From positions 62,001 through 126,000 of the forward strand of contig CAZICM010000009.1 in the NCBI GenBank assembly GCA_964537685.1: DNA of 64,000 nt. Reading direction: 5' to 3'. A model generated the notes under the pieces. The model did not search any database. It had not been told where the DNA came from and saw only the letters and a program-made list of their open reading frames with translations. Below are positions 53,628 to 61,439 of the stretch, piece by piece (within the stretch, counting starts at the first letter, position 1; each line of letters begins with the position of its first letter). The DNA is from CAZICM01 sp964537685. Lineage in GTDB: Bacteria > Myxococcota_A > Polyangia > Polyangiales > Polyangiaceae. The position numbers and the translations under genes were made by a program.

Positions 53628-54971
53628 ATGAAACGCAGACATTTATTACAATTGGGTTCGCTGTTTGGGCTATCTCTCTTTATGCCGGGGAGAGCGCGGA
53701 CAGCGGAGCAGGGTTATCAGGGGCCGTATTTGATTTCATTGCATGCGGGCGGGGGCTGGGACCCGACGCTTTTATGCGATGCCAAGGTGCCCAATGCGCT
53801 GATTCAGCAAAATCTCTATCAGGCGCCCAAGGCGCTTGGGAGCGGTGTGCAGATTGCGCCTATCGCGCTGTCGTCCCAGGGGAATCAGCTCGATACCGTG
53901 GAAAGCTTTTTTAACGATTTGGGCGGCCGTTTTCTGGTGATTAACGGTATCGATACCCAGACGAATAACCACGATACGGGCGTTAAGCATGTATGGAGCG
54001 GGAAGACCTTTGAAGAGCTGCCCAGTCTGGCGGCGATGCTGGCGGGTTCGGTGGCTCAAACGCAAAATCTGCCCGTGGCCTATATCAGCACGGGCGGTTA
54101 CGATGTGACGGCCGGCCTGGTTCCGCTGACAAGGCTATCGGGCGGAGGCGAATTGTTAAAGGTTGCCAGGCCCGCGGTCGCCAATCCAAGCGAAGACGCT
54201 ATGAATTGGAGGCTCTATCATAACGAATCCACGCAGGCGAGGCTGGCCGCAGCACGCGCCGAGAGGCTGGCCCGCTTAAAGGCCGCACCGAGGACAATGA
54301 GGGAAGCCGGCGCGCTGGCTACCTTTGAACATGCGCAGCAAGGCGCAAAAGGCTTTGGGGCGCTGGCCCAGGTGCTTCCTCCCAAGCTGGTCGAAATCGC
54401 CGATGTGTATCCCAATCTAGCGGGCGTCTACGATTACGATCTCCGCTATTATCTGCAATCGGTGCAGATGGCGCTGCTTGGATTCCAATCGGGCCAGGCC
54501 GTGGCGGCCAGTTTAAATACCTATGGCTTCGATACCCATTCCAATCACGATGCCGATCATACCCGCAGGCTGGGGCAATTGCTGCTGACTATCCGCTATC
54601 TGTTTACTTTGGCCGATACGCTGGGGCTCAGCGATAAATTGTATGTAGCCGTGGGCTCGGACTTCGGGCGCACGCCTACCTACAATACGGGCAATGGTAA
54701 AGATCATTGGAATGTGACGAGTATGCTCATCGCCGGCCCGGGCATTACAGGGGGACGGGTGATCGGAGGAACCGACGATCAGCTTCGGCCGCTTTCTGTC
54801 GATAAAACCAATCCCGCTACGCTATTGGGTTATGACGATCCCGCTGGAACGCGCATCTTGCCTGCGCATATCCAGCGGGCGCTCCGTAAAAAGCTGGGAT
54901 TGGAAGGTTCGGCGCTCGATCTTCAGTATTCGCTTCCTGTCGATGCGCCGCTCGATAGCATGTTAAGCTAA
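53628..54971 (+). CDS. DUF1501-family protein, Tat-like signal
   Basis: 447 residues. The N-terminus MKRRHLLQLGSLFGLSLF looks like a twin-arginine (Tat) signal, ending before GRARTAEQ. The mature part has the alkaline-phosphatase/sulphatase-like fold expected of DUF1501: HAGGGWDPTLLCD, NGIDTQTNNHDTG, FDTHSNHDADH and SDFGRTPTYNTGNGKDHW, rich in metal-ligand residues. A Tat signal would imply a cofactor or metal loaded in the cytoplasm. AAGGGAG precedes the ATG, and the cytochrome gene ends 10 bases before it, so the pair is one operon. Confidence 0.8.
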   Translation: MKRRHLLQLGSLFGLSLFMPGRARTAEQGYQGPYLISLHAGGGWDPTLLCDAKVPNALIQQNLYQAPKALGSGVQIAPIALSSQGNQLDTVESFFNDLGGRFLVINGIDTQTNNHDTGVKHVWSGKTFEELPSLAAMLAGSVAQTQNLPVAYISTGGYDVTAGLVPLTRLSGGGELLKVARPAVANPSEDAMNWRLYHNESTQARLAAARAERLARLKAAPRTMREAGALATFEHAQQGAKGFGALAQVLPPKLVEIADVYPNLAGVYDYDLRYYLQSVQMALLGFQSGQAVAASLNTYGFDTHSNHDADHTRRLGQLLLTIRYLFTLADTLGLSDKLYVAVGSDFGRTPTYNTGNGKDHWNVTSMLIAGPGITGGRVIGGTDDQLRPLSVDKTNPATLLGYDDPAGTRILPAHIQRALRKKLGLEGSALDLQYSLPVDAPLDSMLS

Positions 54972-54976
54972 ACAGC

Positions 54977-55432
54977 TTACGCCTTTACGCGCTTTCCCCC
55001 ATTCCCATCACGCTTGTGCTTGCCTTTGCCCTTGCCATGATGGGCCCGCAATTCCTTGCGCTGCTCTTTCACCACTTTGCGGACTTCTTTGGCCTCTTCT
55101 TGGGTCACGGTATTGTCCGCCGCCGCCTTGTCCACCGCCGCCTTGATCTTCGCCACGCCCGCTTCAAAGGCTTTCTTCATCTGCTCTTTCTTTTCCGCCG
55201 GGGGATTCTTTTTCGAAAGAAACTGATCGAAGCGCGTCTGCATTTTGGCGAGGCGCTCGTTGACCATTTTCTTGAAATCCTCGGCCTTCATCGGAAAGTT
55301 GGGCTTGGCCTTGCCCTCGCGTAGCTCTTGCGCGGGCTTTTGATCGGCTTGGGCAAGCGCGGGGCTTGCGACCAAACAACCCAGACCCAAGGAAAGAACA
55401 ACGGGGATTACCAATGAACGAATGCTTTTCAT
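54977..55432 (-). CDS. Exported Lys-rich helical protein
   Basis: 151 residues. A signal peptide (MKSIRSLVIPVVLSLGLGCL, cleaved near ASPALA) is followed by a helical, Lys/Glu-rich domain (ERLAKMQTRFDQFLSKKN, KKEQMKKAFEAGVAKIK) likely to form a coiled coil, and a basic Gly/Lys/His tail. It resembles small periplasmic helical proteins such as Spy/CpxP-like in layout only. AGGAGA lies before the ATG. Convergent with the DUF1501 gene; 5 bases between stops. Confidence 0.65.
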   Translation of the reverse strand: MKSIRSLVIPVVLSLGLGCLVASPALAQADQKPAQELREGKAKPNFPMKAEDFKKMVNERLAKMQTRFDQFLSKKNPPAEKKEQMKKAFEAGVAKIKAAVDKAAADNTVTQEEAKEVRKVVKEQRKELRAHHGKGKGKHKRDGNGGKRVKA

Positions 55433-55619
55433 GACCAGTCTCCTGATGTCGCTGACTTCTGTTTTGGGTATGTGCAGCATGCGTGCCAGCCCGGGTTGGG
55501 CCGCGAATCATTAAAAACAGGCTGTTTTTAAGGGATGCTGCGCATGGAGAGGGCGCGGAGCAAATGTCACAGCCCGCGCGCGCACCCAAGACCTGCGGAA
55601 GATTTGTCGCACAAAGCGA

Positions 55620-56813
55620 TTAACGAACGCGTTTGGTGCCTTTGACAAGCTCGTTGACGGCTTCGCCCAGGCCCTCCAAAGTCAGCGGAAACATAGGGAA
55701 AATGCTGCGGATCAAGTCGACGGTGGGATGAGAGGCGATGGCGGGGCCATCGGGATTGAGCCATACCGAGCGCTCAAAATGTTCGCGAAGCGCCGCAAGC
55801 CATGAAATCCCGGCGATTCGGCCTTCTTCTCCATATCCGGGCGATCCCAAGAGCTCGTAAGGTGCCATCGAAGCATCGCCCACCAGCACCAGTTTGTAGT
55901 GGGCGTCGCAGTCATGCATTAAATCGCGAACCAACACAGGCTCTTGAAATCCATCGGTCTTAAACACCCGGCCATAAATACAATTGTGAAAATAATACGT
56001 TCGCAGTTCTTTCCAATGGGTCGAGCGCTTGGCCGCGCTGAAGAGCTGAGACACAAGCTGAGCATAAGGGTCCATGCTACCACCCACATCCATCATCAAG
56101 ATGACGCGGGTATTGGGGCGTCTGGGCGGCCTGGTAATAATTTCCAATTCGCCGGCATTTTTGGCTGTGGCATCGATGGTTCCGTCGACATCGAGCTCTT
56201 GCTCGGCGCCTTCTCGCGCAAAAGCCCGAAGCTTTCGAAGCGCCATTTCAATTTGGCGTATATCGAGCATTAAATCGCTTCGGTAAGGCCGGTATTTACG
56301 GGCATCGGCCGTTTTCATCGCTCCGCCCCGCCCGCCTCCTCCTCCTGCGGGACCATCGCCCACGGAAATGCCATTGGGATTAAATCCTCCCCGGCCAAAA
56401 GGCGATGTGCCTCCCGTTCCAATCCAGCGATTTCCCCCATCGTGCCGTTCGCGTTGTTCCCTGAGCCGCTCTTCAAATAATCGCAGCACTTCTTCGATAT
56501 CGAGCTGTTCGATCAGCGCCTTTTCCTCTTCGGACAAGGCTCTCATTTGGATCGGATTGCGAAGCCAATCCAACAATTCCTCGGCGACTTTTTTGGCCTC
56601 GACTTCGATTCCTTTAAAATGCTTTGAAAATGCCAAATCAAAATCATCGAGTTGATTTTCCGAATGAACGAGCAAAGCCCGCGCGACAAAATAAAAGCCA
56701 TCGAGCGAGCTTTCATGCAATCCCGCCGAAAGCGCCCGGGCCAGGGCCACCGCTTCCTGCGCGCCCACCATCACCTTGCGGGCCCGGAGCTCATATAAAA
56801 AATCGATAAACAT
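55620..56813 (-). CDS. VWA-domain protein (CoxE-like)
   Basis: 397 residues. An N-terminal helical part (MFIDFLYELRARKVMVGAQE) leads through a Gly-rich linker (GGGGGRGGAM) to a von Willebrand A domain with the metal site DVGGSMD near residue 245 and a conserved Thr/Asp region after it. MoxR-VWA pairs act as chaperone-like systems that mature metal enzymes or complexes. The start overlaps the MoxR stop (TAATG), so the pair is coupled. DxGxS metal site is intact. Confidence 0.85.
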   Translation of the reverse strand: MFIDFLYELRARKVMVGAQEAVALARALSAGLHESSLDGFYFVARALLVHSENQLDDFDLAFSKHFKGIEVEAKKVAEELLDWLRNPIQMRALSEEEKALIEQLDIEEVLRLFEERLREQRERHDGGNRWIGTGGTSPFGRGGFNPNGISVGDGPAGGGGGRGGAMKTADARKYRPYRSDLMLDIRQIEMALRKLRAFAREGAEQELDVDGTIDATAKNAGELEIITRPPRRPNTRVILMMDVGGSMDPYAQLVSQLFSAAKRSTHWKELRTYYFHNCIYGRVFKTDGFQEPVLVRDLMHDCDAHYKLVLVGDASMAPYELLGSPGYGEEGRIAGISWLAALREHFERSVWLNPDGPAIASHPTVDLIRSIFPMFPLTLEGLGEAVNELVKGTKRVR

Positions 56814-57655
56814 TAGGATCTATATTTCCGGCCGCCCGCAAGCTGGTCGGCCAATACCGCCAAGTCTTGTTCTTTTTTAATGAGCGCTCCCAAAAAGGGT
56901 AGGGTTTTGTCGAGTTTCACTTCATGAATGCCGGCCTTTCTTAAGACGGCAATCCAATCGATTAACTCGCTGGTGCTCGGACGCTTGCGCAGGCGGCTTT
57001 GGTTTCTAATTTCATAGAATATGCGCAGCACTTGATCCACAAGGGAACGCTCTAGGCCCGGATGATGTACATCGACAATGCGGCGCATAAAATCGGGCTC
57101 GGGAAAATCGATAAAATGAAAGACGCAGCGCCTTAAAAAGGCATCGGGCAATTCTTTTTCATTGTTGCTCGTAATGACGACGACCGGGCGTTCTTTGGCG
57201 GCAATATCTTCGCCTGTTTCGGTAATCCGGAAACGCATCCGATCGAGTTCATGCAATAAATCATTGGGAAATTCCAAATCGGCTTTGTCAATTTCATCGA
57301 TTAAGAGAACAACCCGCTTCGGCGATGCGAAGGCTTGGCCCAAAGGTCCGAGTTTGATGTAGCGCTTGATATCGCGCACATCGCCGTCGCCAAAGCGGGA
57401 ATCATAGAGGCGCTGTACGGTGTCGTACACGTACAGGCCATCTTGGGCGCGGGTCGTGCTTTTAACATGCCAATACAAAAGCTGTTCGTTGAGCGATTCG
57501 GCAATGGCTTCGGCCAAGAGGGTTTTGCCGGTGCCAGGTTCGCCCCGGATCAAGAGCGGCCGCTGCAGAACCAGGGCGCAGTTGACGGCGCTTTCAAGGG
57601 ATTCGTTGGTTAAGTAGCGTTCGGTGCCGCGGAAGCGGTGAAACTCGGTGCTCAT
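56813..57655 (-). CDS. MoxR-family AAA ATPase
   Basis: 280 residues. Walker A GEPGTGKT at 38-45, Walker B VVLLIDEIDKADLEFPNDLL, sensor 1 VVITSNNEKELPDAFLRRC and an arginine finger region follow. MoxR ATPases work with VWA partners, here the gene directly downstream, to activate specific enzyme complexes. The target in this organism is unknown; the CBS-domain and stress proteins upstream are only neighbours. The ATG at 57655 gives the correct N-terminus; an upstream frame to 57838 has no coding character. Confidence 0.9.
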   Translation of the reverse strand: MSTEFHRFRGTERYLTNESLESAVNCALVLQRPLLIRGEPGTGKTLLAEAIAESLNEQLLYWHVKSTTRAQDGLYVYDTVQRLYDSRFGDGDVRDIKRYIKLGPLGQAFASPKRVVLLIDEIDKADLEFPNDLLHELDRMRFRITETGEDIAAKERPVVVITSNNEKELPDAFLRRCVFHFIDFPEPDFMRRIVDVHHPGLERSLVDQVLRIFYEIRNQSRLRKRPSTSELIDWIAVLRKAGIHEVKLDKTLPFLGALIKKEQDLAVLADQLAGGRKYRS

Positions 57656-57683
57656 GGTGCGCGCGAGCCTACACCTTCTGCGC

Positions 57684-58097
57684 TTATTTTGGGTGAGGCT
57701 CGTGCGCGAGCAGATCGGACAGGGCGCGCAGGGCATCGGCTTGGGTGAAGACGCCAACCACTTGGCTATCGCGCATGACAACGGCGGCGTCGTAGCGGCT
57801 TCTCGCCATTTCGCGGGCCACATCGACAAGCCTGGCATCTTCGGTGACGGCGAAGGGAACGGGGATCATCGCTTCTTCGACCCGGAGTTTGTGGAGGTCC
57901 ATGCGGGCCAAGAGTTCAAACATTTTCACATCGGGATCGGCCACGATGCCCACGAGTTTGTCGCCCAACAAGACGGGAATGTGGTGGACGCCATGGCGGC
58001 GCATCAGGGAATAGGCATTGGACAGCGGCTCATGCATCGTGACGGAGTAAGGATGTTCCGTCATATAGGCCGAGATTTTGGGCGATGGTTTTTGCAT
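57684..58097 (-). CDS. Two-CBS-domain protein
   Basis: 137 residues made of two CBS motifs: ISAYMTEHPYSVTMHEPLSN with GVHHIPVLLGDKLVGIVAD, then RVEEAMIPVPFAVTEDARLV with DAAVVMRDSQVVGVFTQADA. Paired CBS domains bind adenine nucleotides and act as energy sensors, stand-alone here. It sits between the MoxR gene (same strand) and the universal stress gene (opposite strand). A role in stress response with the neighbouring Usp proteins is plausible by location. Confidence 0.9.
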   Translation of the reverse strand: MQKPSPKISAYMTEHPYSVTMHEPLSNAYSLMRRHGVHHIPVLLGDKLVGIVADPDVKMFELLARMDLHKLRVEEAMIPVPFAVTEDARLVDVAREMARSRYDAAVVMRDSQVVGVFTQADALRALSDLLAHEPHPK

Positions 58098-58274
58098 GAC
58101 CGTAGGATTGCTTTGTTTTGGGCGCGGGGATCAATTCTTTTGTTTTTGCATTTGTTTTTTGCGCGGACTGTAAAACTCGAGCCTTTTTTAGCTCTTGCGT
58201 GAACGAATCTATTGAAGCCGGGCAGGCATTGTGGGTTATGTTGCGTCGCCTCGGGTACCTGTTTGGAGGATGGC

Positions 58275-58952
58275 ATGTCGGAAACGGAGCGTTCGTACAC
58301 GATCGTCGTGGGCACTGATTTTTCTGAGACCAGCAACTTGGCGATGGACGCGGCCTTTGAGCACGCGAGTCAAAAAGAGAATGCCGATGTGCACGTTGTG
58401 TTCGTGGAAGACGAGCTGACGACACCGCGGACCTTGGCTGCTGGCTCGGGCGAAGAGTCGGAGCTGGATGAAGTGATGAAGCGGGTGCAGGCGCGGGCGA
58501 CGGAGCGGCTGACCGCGATGGCCAAGCGGATACCGTTAAAGATTCGGCATGTGGTTGCGCATATCCGGCGAGGCTCGCCGGCGGAGCACATTGTTCAATT
58601 GGCGGCGCATTTGGATGCGGATTTGATTGTGGTGGGGACACATGGGCGGCGCGGCATTGAAAGGCTGCTGTTGGGTTCGGTGGCGGAGCGGGTGGCGCGG
58701 ATCGCGCGGTGTCCAGTGTTTGTGGTGAGGCCGAAGGATCACGATGGGGTGGGGCAGGTGCCGCAGATCGAGCCGCCGTGTGCGGAGTGCATCAAGACGC
58801 GGCAGGCATCTGGCGGGCAGAAGCTATGGTGTGAGCGGCATTCGGAGCATCATATACGGCCGCACACATATCATTATGGTTCAGGCGGGATTTATTCGAG
58901 CGATCGGGGCGTAGCGGGCGGAGGGGAGTCCACGCCTGGCAGCACGCATTGA
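58275..58952 (+). CDS. Universal stress protein with Cys/His-rich tail
   Basis: 225 residues. A UspA domain (about 8-155) opens with YTIVVGTDFSETSNLAMDAA and carries the ATP-binding signature GTHGRRGIERLLLGS. It is followed by a C-terminal extension of about 70 residues with CAEC, WCERHSEHHIRPHTYHYG, a Cys/His cluster that could bind a metal. Usp proteins accumulate in starvation or stress. GGAGGA precedes the ATG at 58275. It is followed 9 bases later by a second Usp gene, an evident operon. Confidence 0.85.
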   Translation: MSETERSYTIVVGTDFSETSNLAMDAAFEHASQKENADVHVVFVEDELTTPRTLAAGSGEESELDEVMKRVQARATERLTAMAKRIPLKIRHVVAHIRRGSPAEHIVQLAAHLDADLIVVGTHGRRGIERLLLGSVAERVARIARCPVFVVRPKDHDGVGQVPQIEPPCAECIKTRQASGGQKLWCERHSEHHIRPHTYHYGSGGIYSSDRGVAGGGESTPGSTH

Positions 58953-58961
58953 GGGAATTAT

Positions 58962-59408
58962 ATGAAGACGATCTTGGTGGCGTTGGATGCATCGCCGAGG
59001 GCGCGGGACGTATTTGATACGGCGGTGAATTTGGCGGTGAAGGTAGGCGGGCAACTGGTGTTGTTCCGTGCGGTAGGGATACCGCTTGGATTACCGCCAG
59101 AGGCATATGCGATGTCGCCGGACGCGCTGGAAGTGATGTTGGAGCGAGAGGCGAAGGCATATTTGGAGGGATTGGCAGGTGAAGTACCGGAGGGGCATTT
59201 GCAGCAGGTGATGGTGCATGCGGGGACGCCGTGGCGGAGCGTGTGTGTAGCGGCGGAGCAAGTGAAGGCGGATTTGGTGGTGATTGGGTCGCACGGGTAT
59301 CAGGGGATAGATCGGCTGATAGGGACGACGGCGGCAAAGATCGTGAATCACGCGACGTGTTCGGTCTTGGTGGTACGATCGCATGCGCTGGCGGGCGGCG
59401 AAAAGTAA
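58962..59408 (+). CDS. Universal stress protein
   Basis: 148 residues, a single Usp domain: TILVALDASPRARDVFDTAV at the start and the ATP-binding pattern GSHGYQGIDRLIGTTAAKIV near 110-130. It is a normal-length UspA-like nucleotide-binding protein. Co-transcribed with the Usp gene 9 bases upstream. After its stop lies an A-rich stretch with a repeated unit. Confidence 0.9.
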   Translation: MKTILVALDASPRARDVFDTAVNLAVKVGGQLVLFRAVGIPLGLPPEAYAMSPDALEVMLEREAKAYLEGLAGEVPEGHLQQVMVHAGTPWRSVCVAAEQVKADLVVIGSHGYQGIDRLIGTTAAKIVNHATCSVLVVRSHALAGGEK

Positions 59409-59476
59409 TCCGCCAATAAAGCCCGATCAAAACACAATCAAATACAATAAAAACACAATCAAAATACAATAAAAAT
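59409..59476. repeat. A-rich tandem repeat between convergent genes
   Basis: Contains two copies of AACACAATCAAA-TACAATAA (at about 59430 and 59453), A-rich on the plus strand. It may act as a transcription end point for both flanking genes. Confidence 0.5.
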
Positions 59477-61345
59477 TTATTGAATGGGCAGGGTAAGTCC
59501 AGCGAGGGCGAAGCTAAAGGCGTTCGCCGGTTCTGGGAGAGTAGGCCCGCCATAAGAGAGAATGCCGTTATAGAGGGCGGTGGTGACGATATTTTTGTTA
59601 TTGGGGCCAAGGGGAGAGACATCGGGGAACGCGACATTTTTGTTACTGCCGAGGGCACGGCTCCAGACGTGATCTCCATTGGGCGAAAGTTTTAAGATAA
59701 ACGAGCTTCCATCGCCTTGGGCACTGAGGAGATGTCCACCAAAATCGATCGTATTTATAAATGTGCCGGTGATCAAGAGGGAGCCATCGGGTGTGACATC
59801 GAGGGCCTTGGCTTCGTCGAAATCGGTATTTCCGAAGGATTTGGCCCATTTGAGGGTGCCTGTTGGATCGAATTGGGCGACAAAGATATCGGATTTGCCT
59901 TTGGAGCTGAGTTGGGTGGAATCAAATGAGACAGATGTTGTAAATGTACCGATGATGGTGATATTTTGGTTATCGTCGATGGCGGCGTCGTTGATATAAA
60001 AAGTATTGTTTGCGATGGTGTGGGAGAAGCTTTTGCTCCAGAGGTGAGAGCCTTGTTTGGAGAGGGCGGCGATGTAAATGGTTTCCATATTGGCGGGAGC
60101 GGACAATTCGTTGCCGCCGAAGGAGACCTTTCCTGTGAGCTTGCCGGCCAATACGGTGATGCCGTCTTTATTTTCGGCGAGAATGGGTTCGTGCTGAACT
60201 CCAGCATCGCCAAAGCTCTTGGCCCAGAGGGCGGTCCCATCGTTTTTGTGGCGGACGAGATAAATGTCTACAGAATTTGCGGAACTGGAAATGGTTTTGC
60301 CGCCCATGTTGATATTCGTGCCAGAGTAAACTCCTGAGCTGATAACCTCGCCAACATCGTTGATTGATACACCGGAAGCTTTGTCATCCTCTGTCCCACC
60401 GACAGATCGGCTCCAAACGTGATCGCCTTTCGAATTGATTACAGCTATGAATGAATTGGTTTTGCTAGTGTCATTGGATAAAATTCCGCCCCCAAAATCT
60501 AATGGTCCAAGGAAGAACCCTGTAATGGCGATATCACCATTTGTGTTGACCGATAGGGCTGACGCTATTTGAGGGTACAACGCGTCTCCAAAACTCTTAC
60601 TCCACAAACAATTCCCACTCCCATCAAATTGAGCTAAATATACATTGGAATAGTCATTCGCGAGCGTGACATGATATCCCAACCCAAAATCTACACTTCC
60701 AATTAAAGAACCACCCACAGCAATACGATCGTCGCTCTTGCTGTCCACCATCATCGTCGATGTAAAGAATTGCAACGATTGAACTTCCCCAAACCCCTTG
60801 CTAAATCGATGCGAATCAATACAAAGCGATTGATCACATACCTCGCTCTCACAATCCCCGTTGACCCCACACCCCTCCCCATTCCCACATGCAACGCATT
60901 CCGGCCCTCCGCAATCAATCCCACTCTCGTTCCCGTTGGTTGCACCGTCTTTGCAATTTGCTACGCATGCTTCATTAACGCATTCTCCACCAATACAATC
61001 AATATTGCTCTGGCAAAACTCACCTGCCGCGCACTTCTGATCAATACACGCTCCGCGGCAGTCCACCCCTAGCTCATCCCCATTCCGTATCCCGTCTTTG
61101 CACGATGGAGCCCGGCATAAATTCCCCTCGCATACCAAACTCGCGCAGTCTGTCCCTACCATGCAGCCCGTGTTGTCCGCGCATGCCGCACATGACCCGC
61201 CGCAGTCTGTCCCCGTTTCATCCTGGTTCTTGATGCCGTCTTGGCATAAAGCGCCGTCTTTTAAGTCGTATTCGCTTAAATTTAAGCTGATCTCGCAGCC
61301 GCCCATCACCGCAAGCGGCAATACCAAAAGTACGCGGGTCTTCAT
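59477..61345 (-). CDS. Lipoprotein with Cys-rich repeats and beta-propeller-like domain
   Basis: 622 residues. Lipobox VMGGC; then about 140 residues with repeated Cys motifs (CQDGIKNQDETGTDCGGSC, CKDGIRNGDELGVDCRGAC, CKDGATNGNESGIDCGG), a module typical of myxobacterial surface proteins; and a C-terminal domain of about seven strand-rich repeats (LWSKSFGDA, VWSRSVGG, LKWAKSFGNTD) resembling SBBP beta-propellers. It should be anchored to the outer face of a membrane and could bind polysaccharide or protein ligands. No enzyme motif is seen. The gene is longer than most lipoproteins here. Confidence 0.8.
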   Translation of the reverse strand: MKTRVLLVLPLAVMGGCEISLNLSEYDLKDGALCQDGIKNQDETGTDCGGSCAACADNTGCMVGTDCASLVCEGNLCRAPSCKDGIRNGDELGVDCRGACIDQKCAAGEFCQSNIDCIGGECVNEACVANCKDGATNGNESGIDCGGPECVACGNGEGCGVNGDCESEVCDQSLCIDSHRFSKGFGEVQSLQFFTSTMMVDSKSDDRIAVGGSLIGSVDFGLGYHVTLANDYSNVYLAQFDGSGNCLWSKSFGDALYPQIASALSVNTNGDIAITGFFLGPLDFGGGILSNDTSKTNSFIAVINSKGDHVWSRSVGGTEDDKASGVSINDVGEVISSGVYSGTNINMGGKTISSSANSVDIYLVRHKNDGTALWAKSFGDAGVQHEPILAENKDGITVLAGKLTGKVSFGGNELSAPANMETIYIAALSKQGSHLWSKSFSHTIANNTFYINDAAIDDNQNITIIGTFTTSVSFDSTQLSSKGKSDIFVAQFDPTGTLKWAKSFGNTDFDEAKALDVTPDGSLLITGTFINTIDFGGHLLSAQGDGSSFILKLSPNGDHVWSRALGSNKNVAFPDVSPLGPNNKNIVTTALYNGILSYGGPTLPEPANAFSFALAGLTLPIQ

Positions 61346-61439
61346 AAGCTTTGCCCGCGATCATCCGTGAATTATTGGGGGTTTCGAAGTTCCGATCGAG
61401 GCGCCATATGACGCCAATCGGGACGGGATGCGCCGTGCC

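Noticed and set aside
58792..59679. 295-codon minus-strand ORF
   Set aside because: Crosses two Usp genes and the A-rich repeat antisense; Pro/Ser/Thr-rich, no family.
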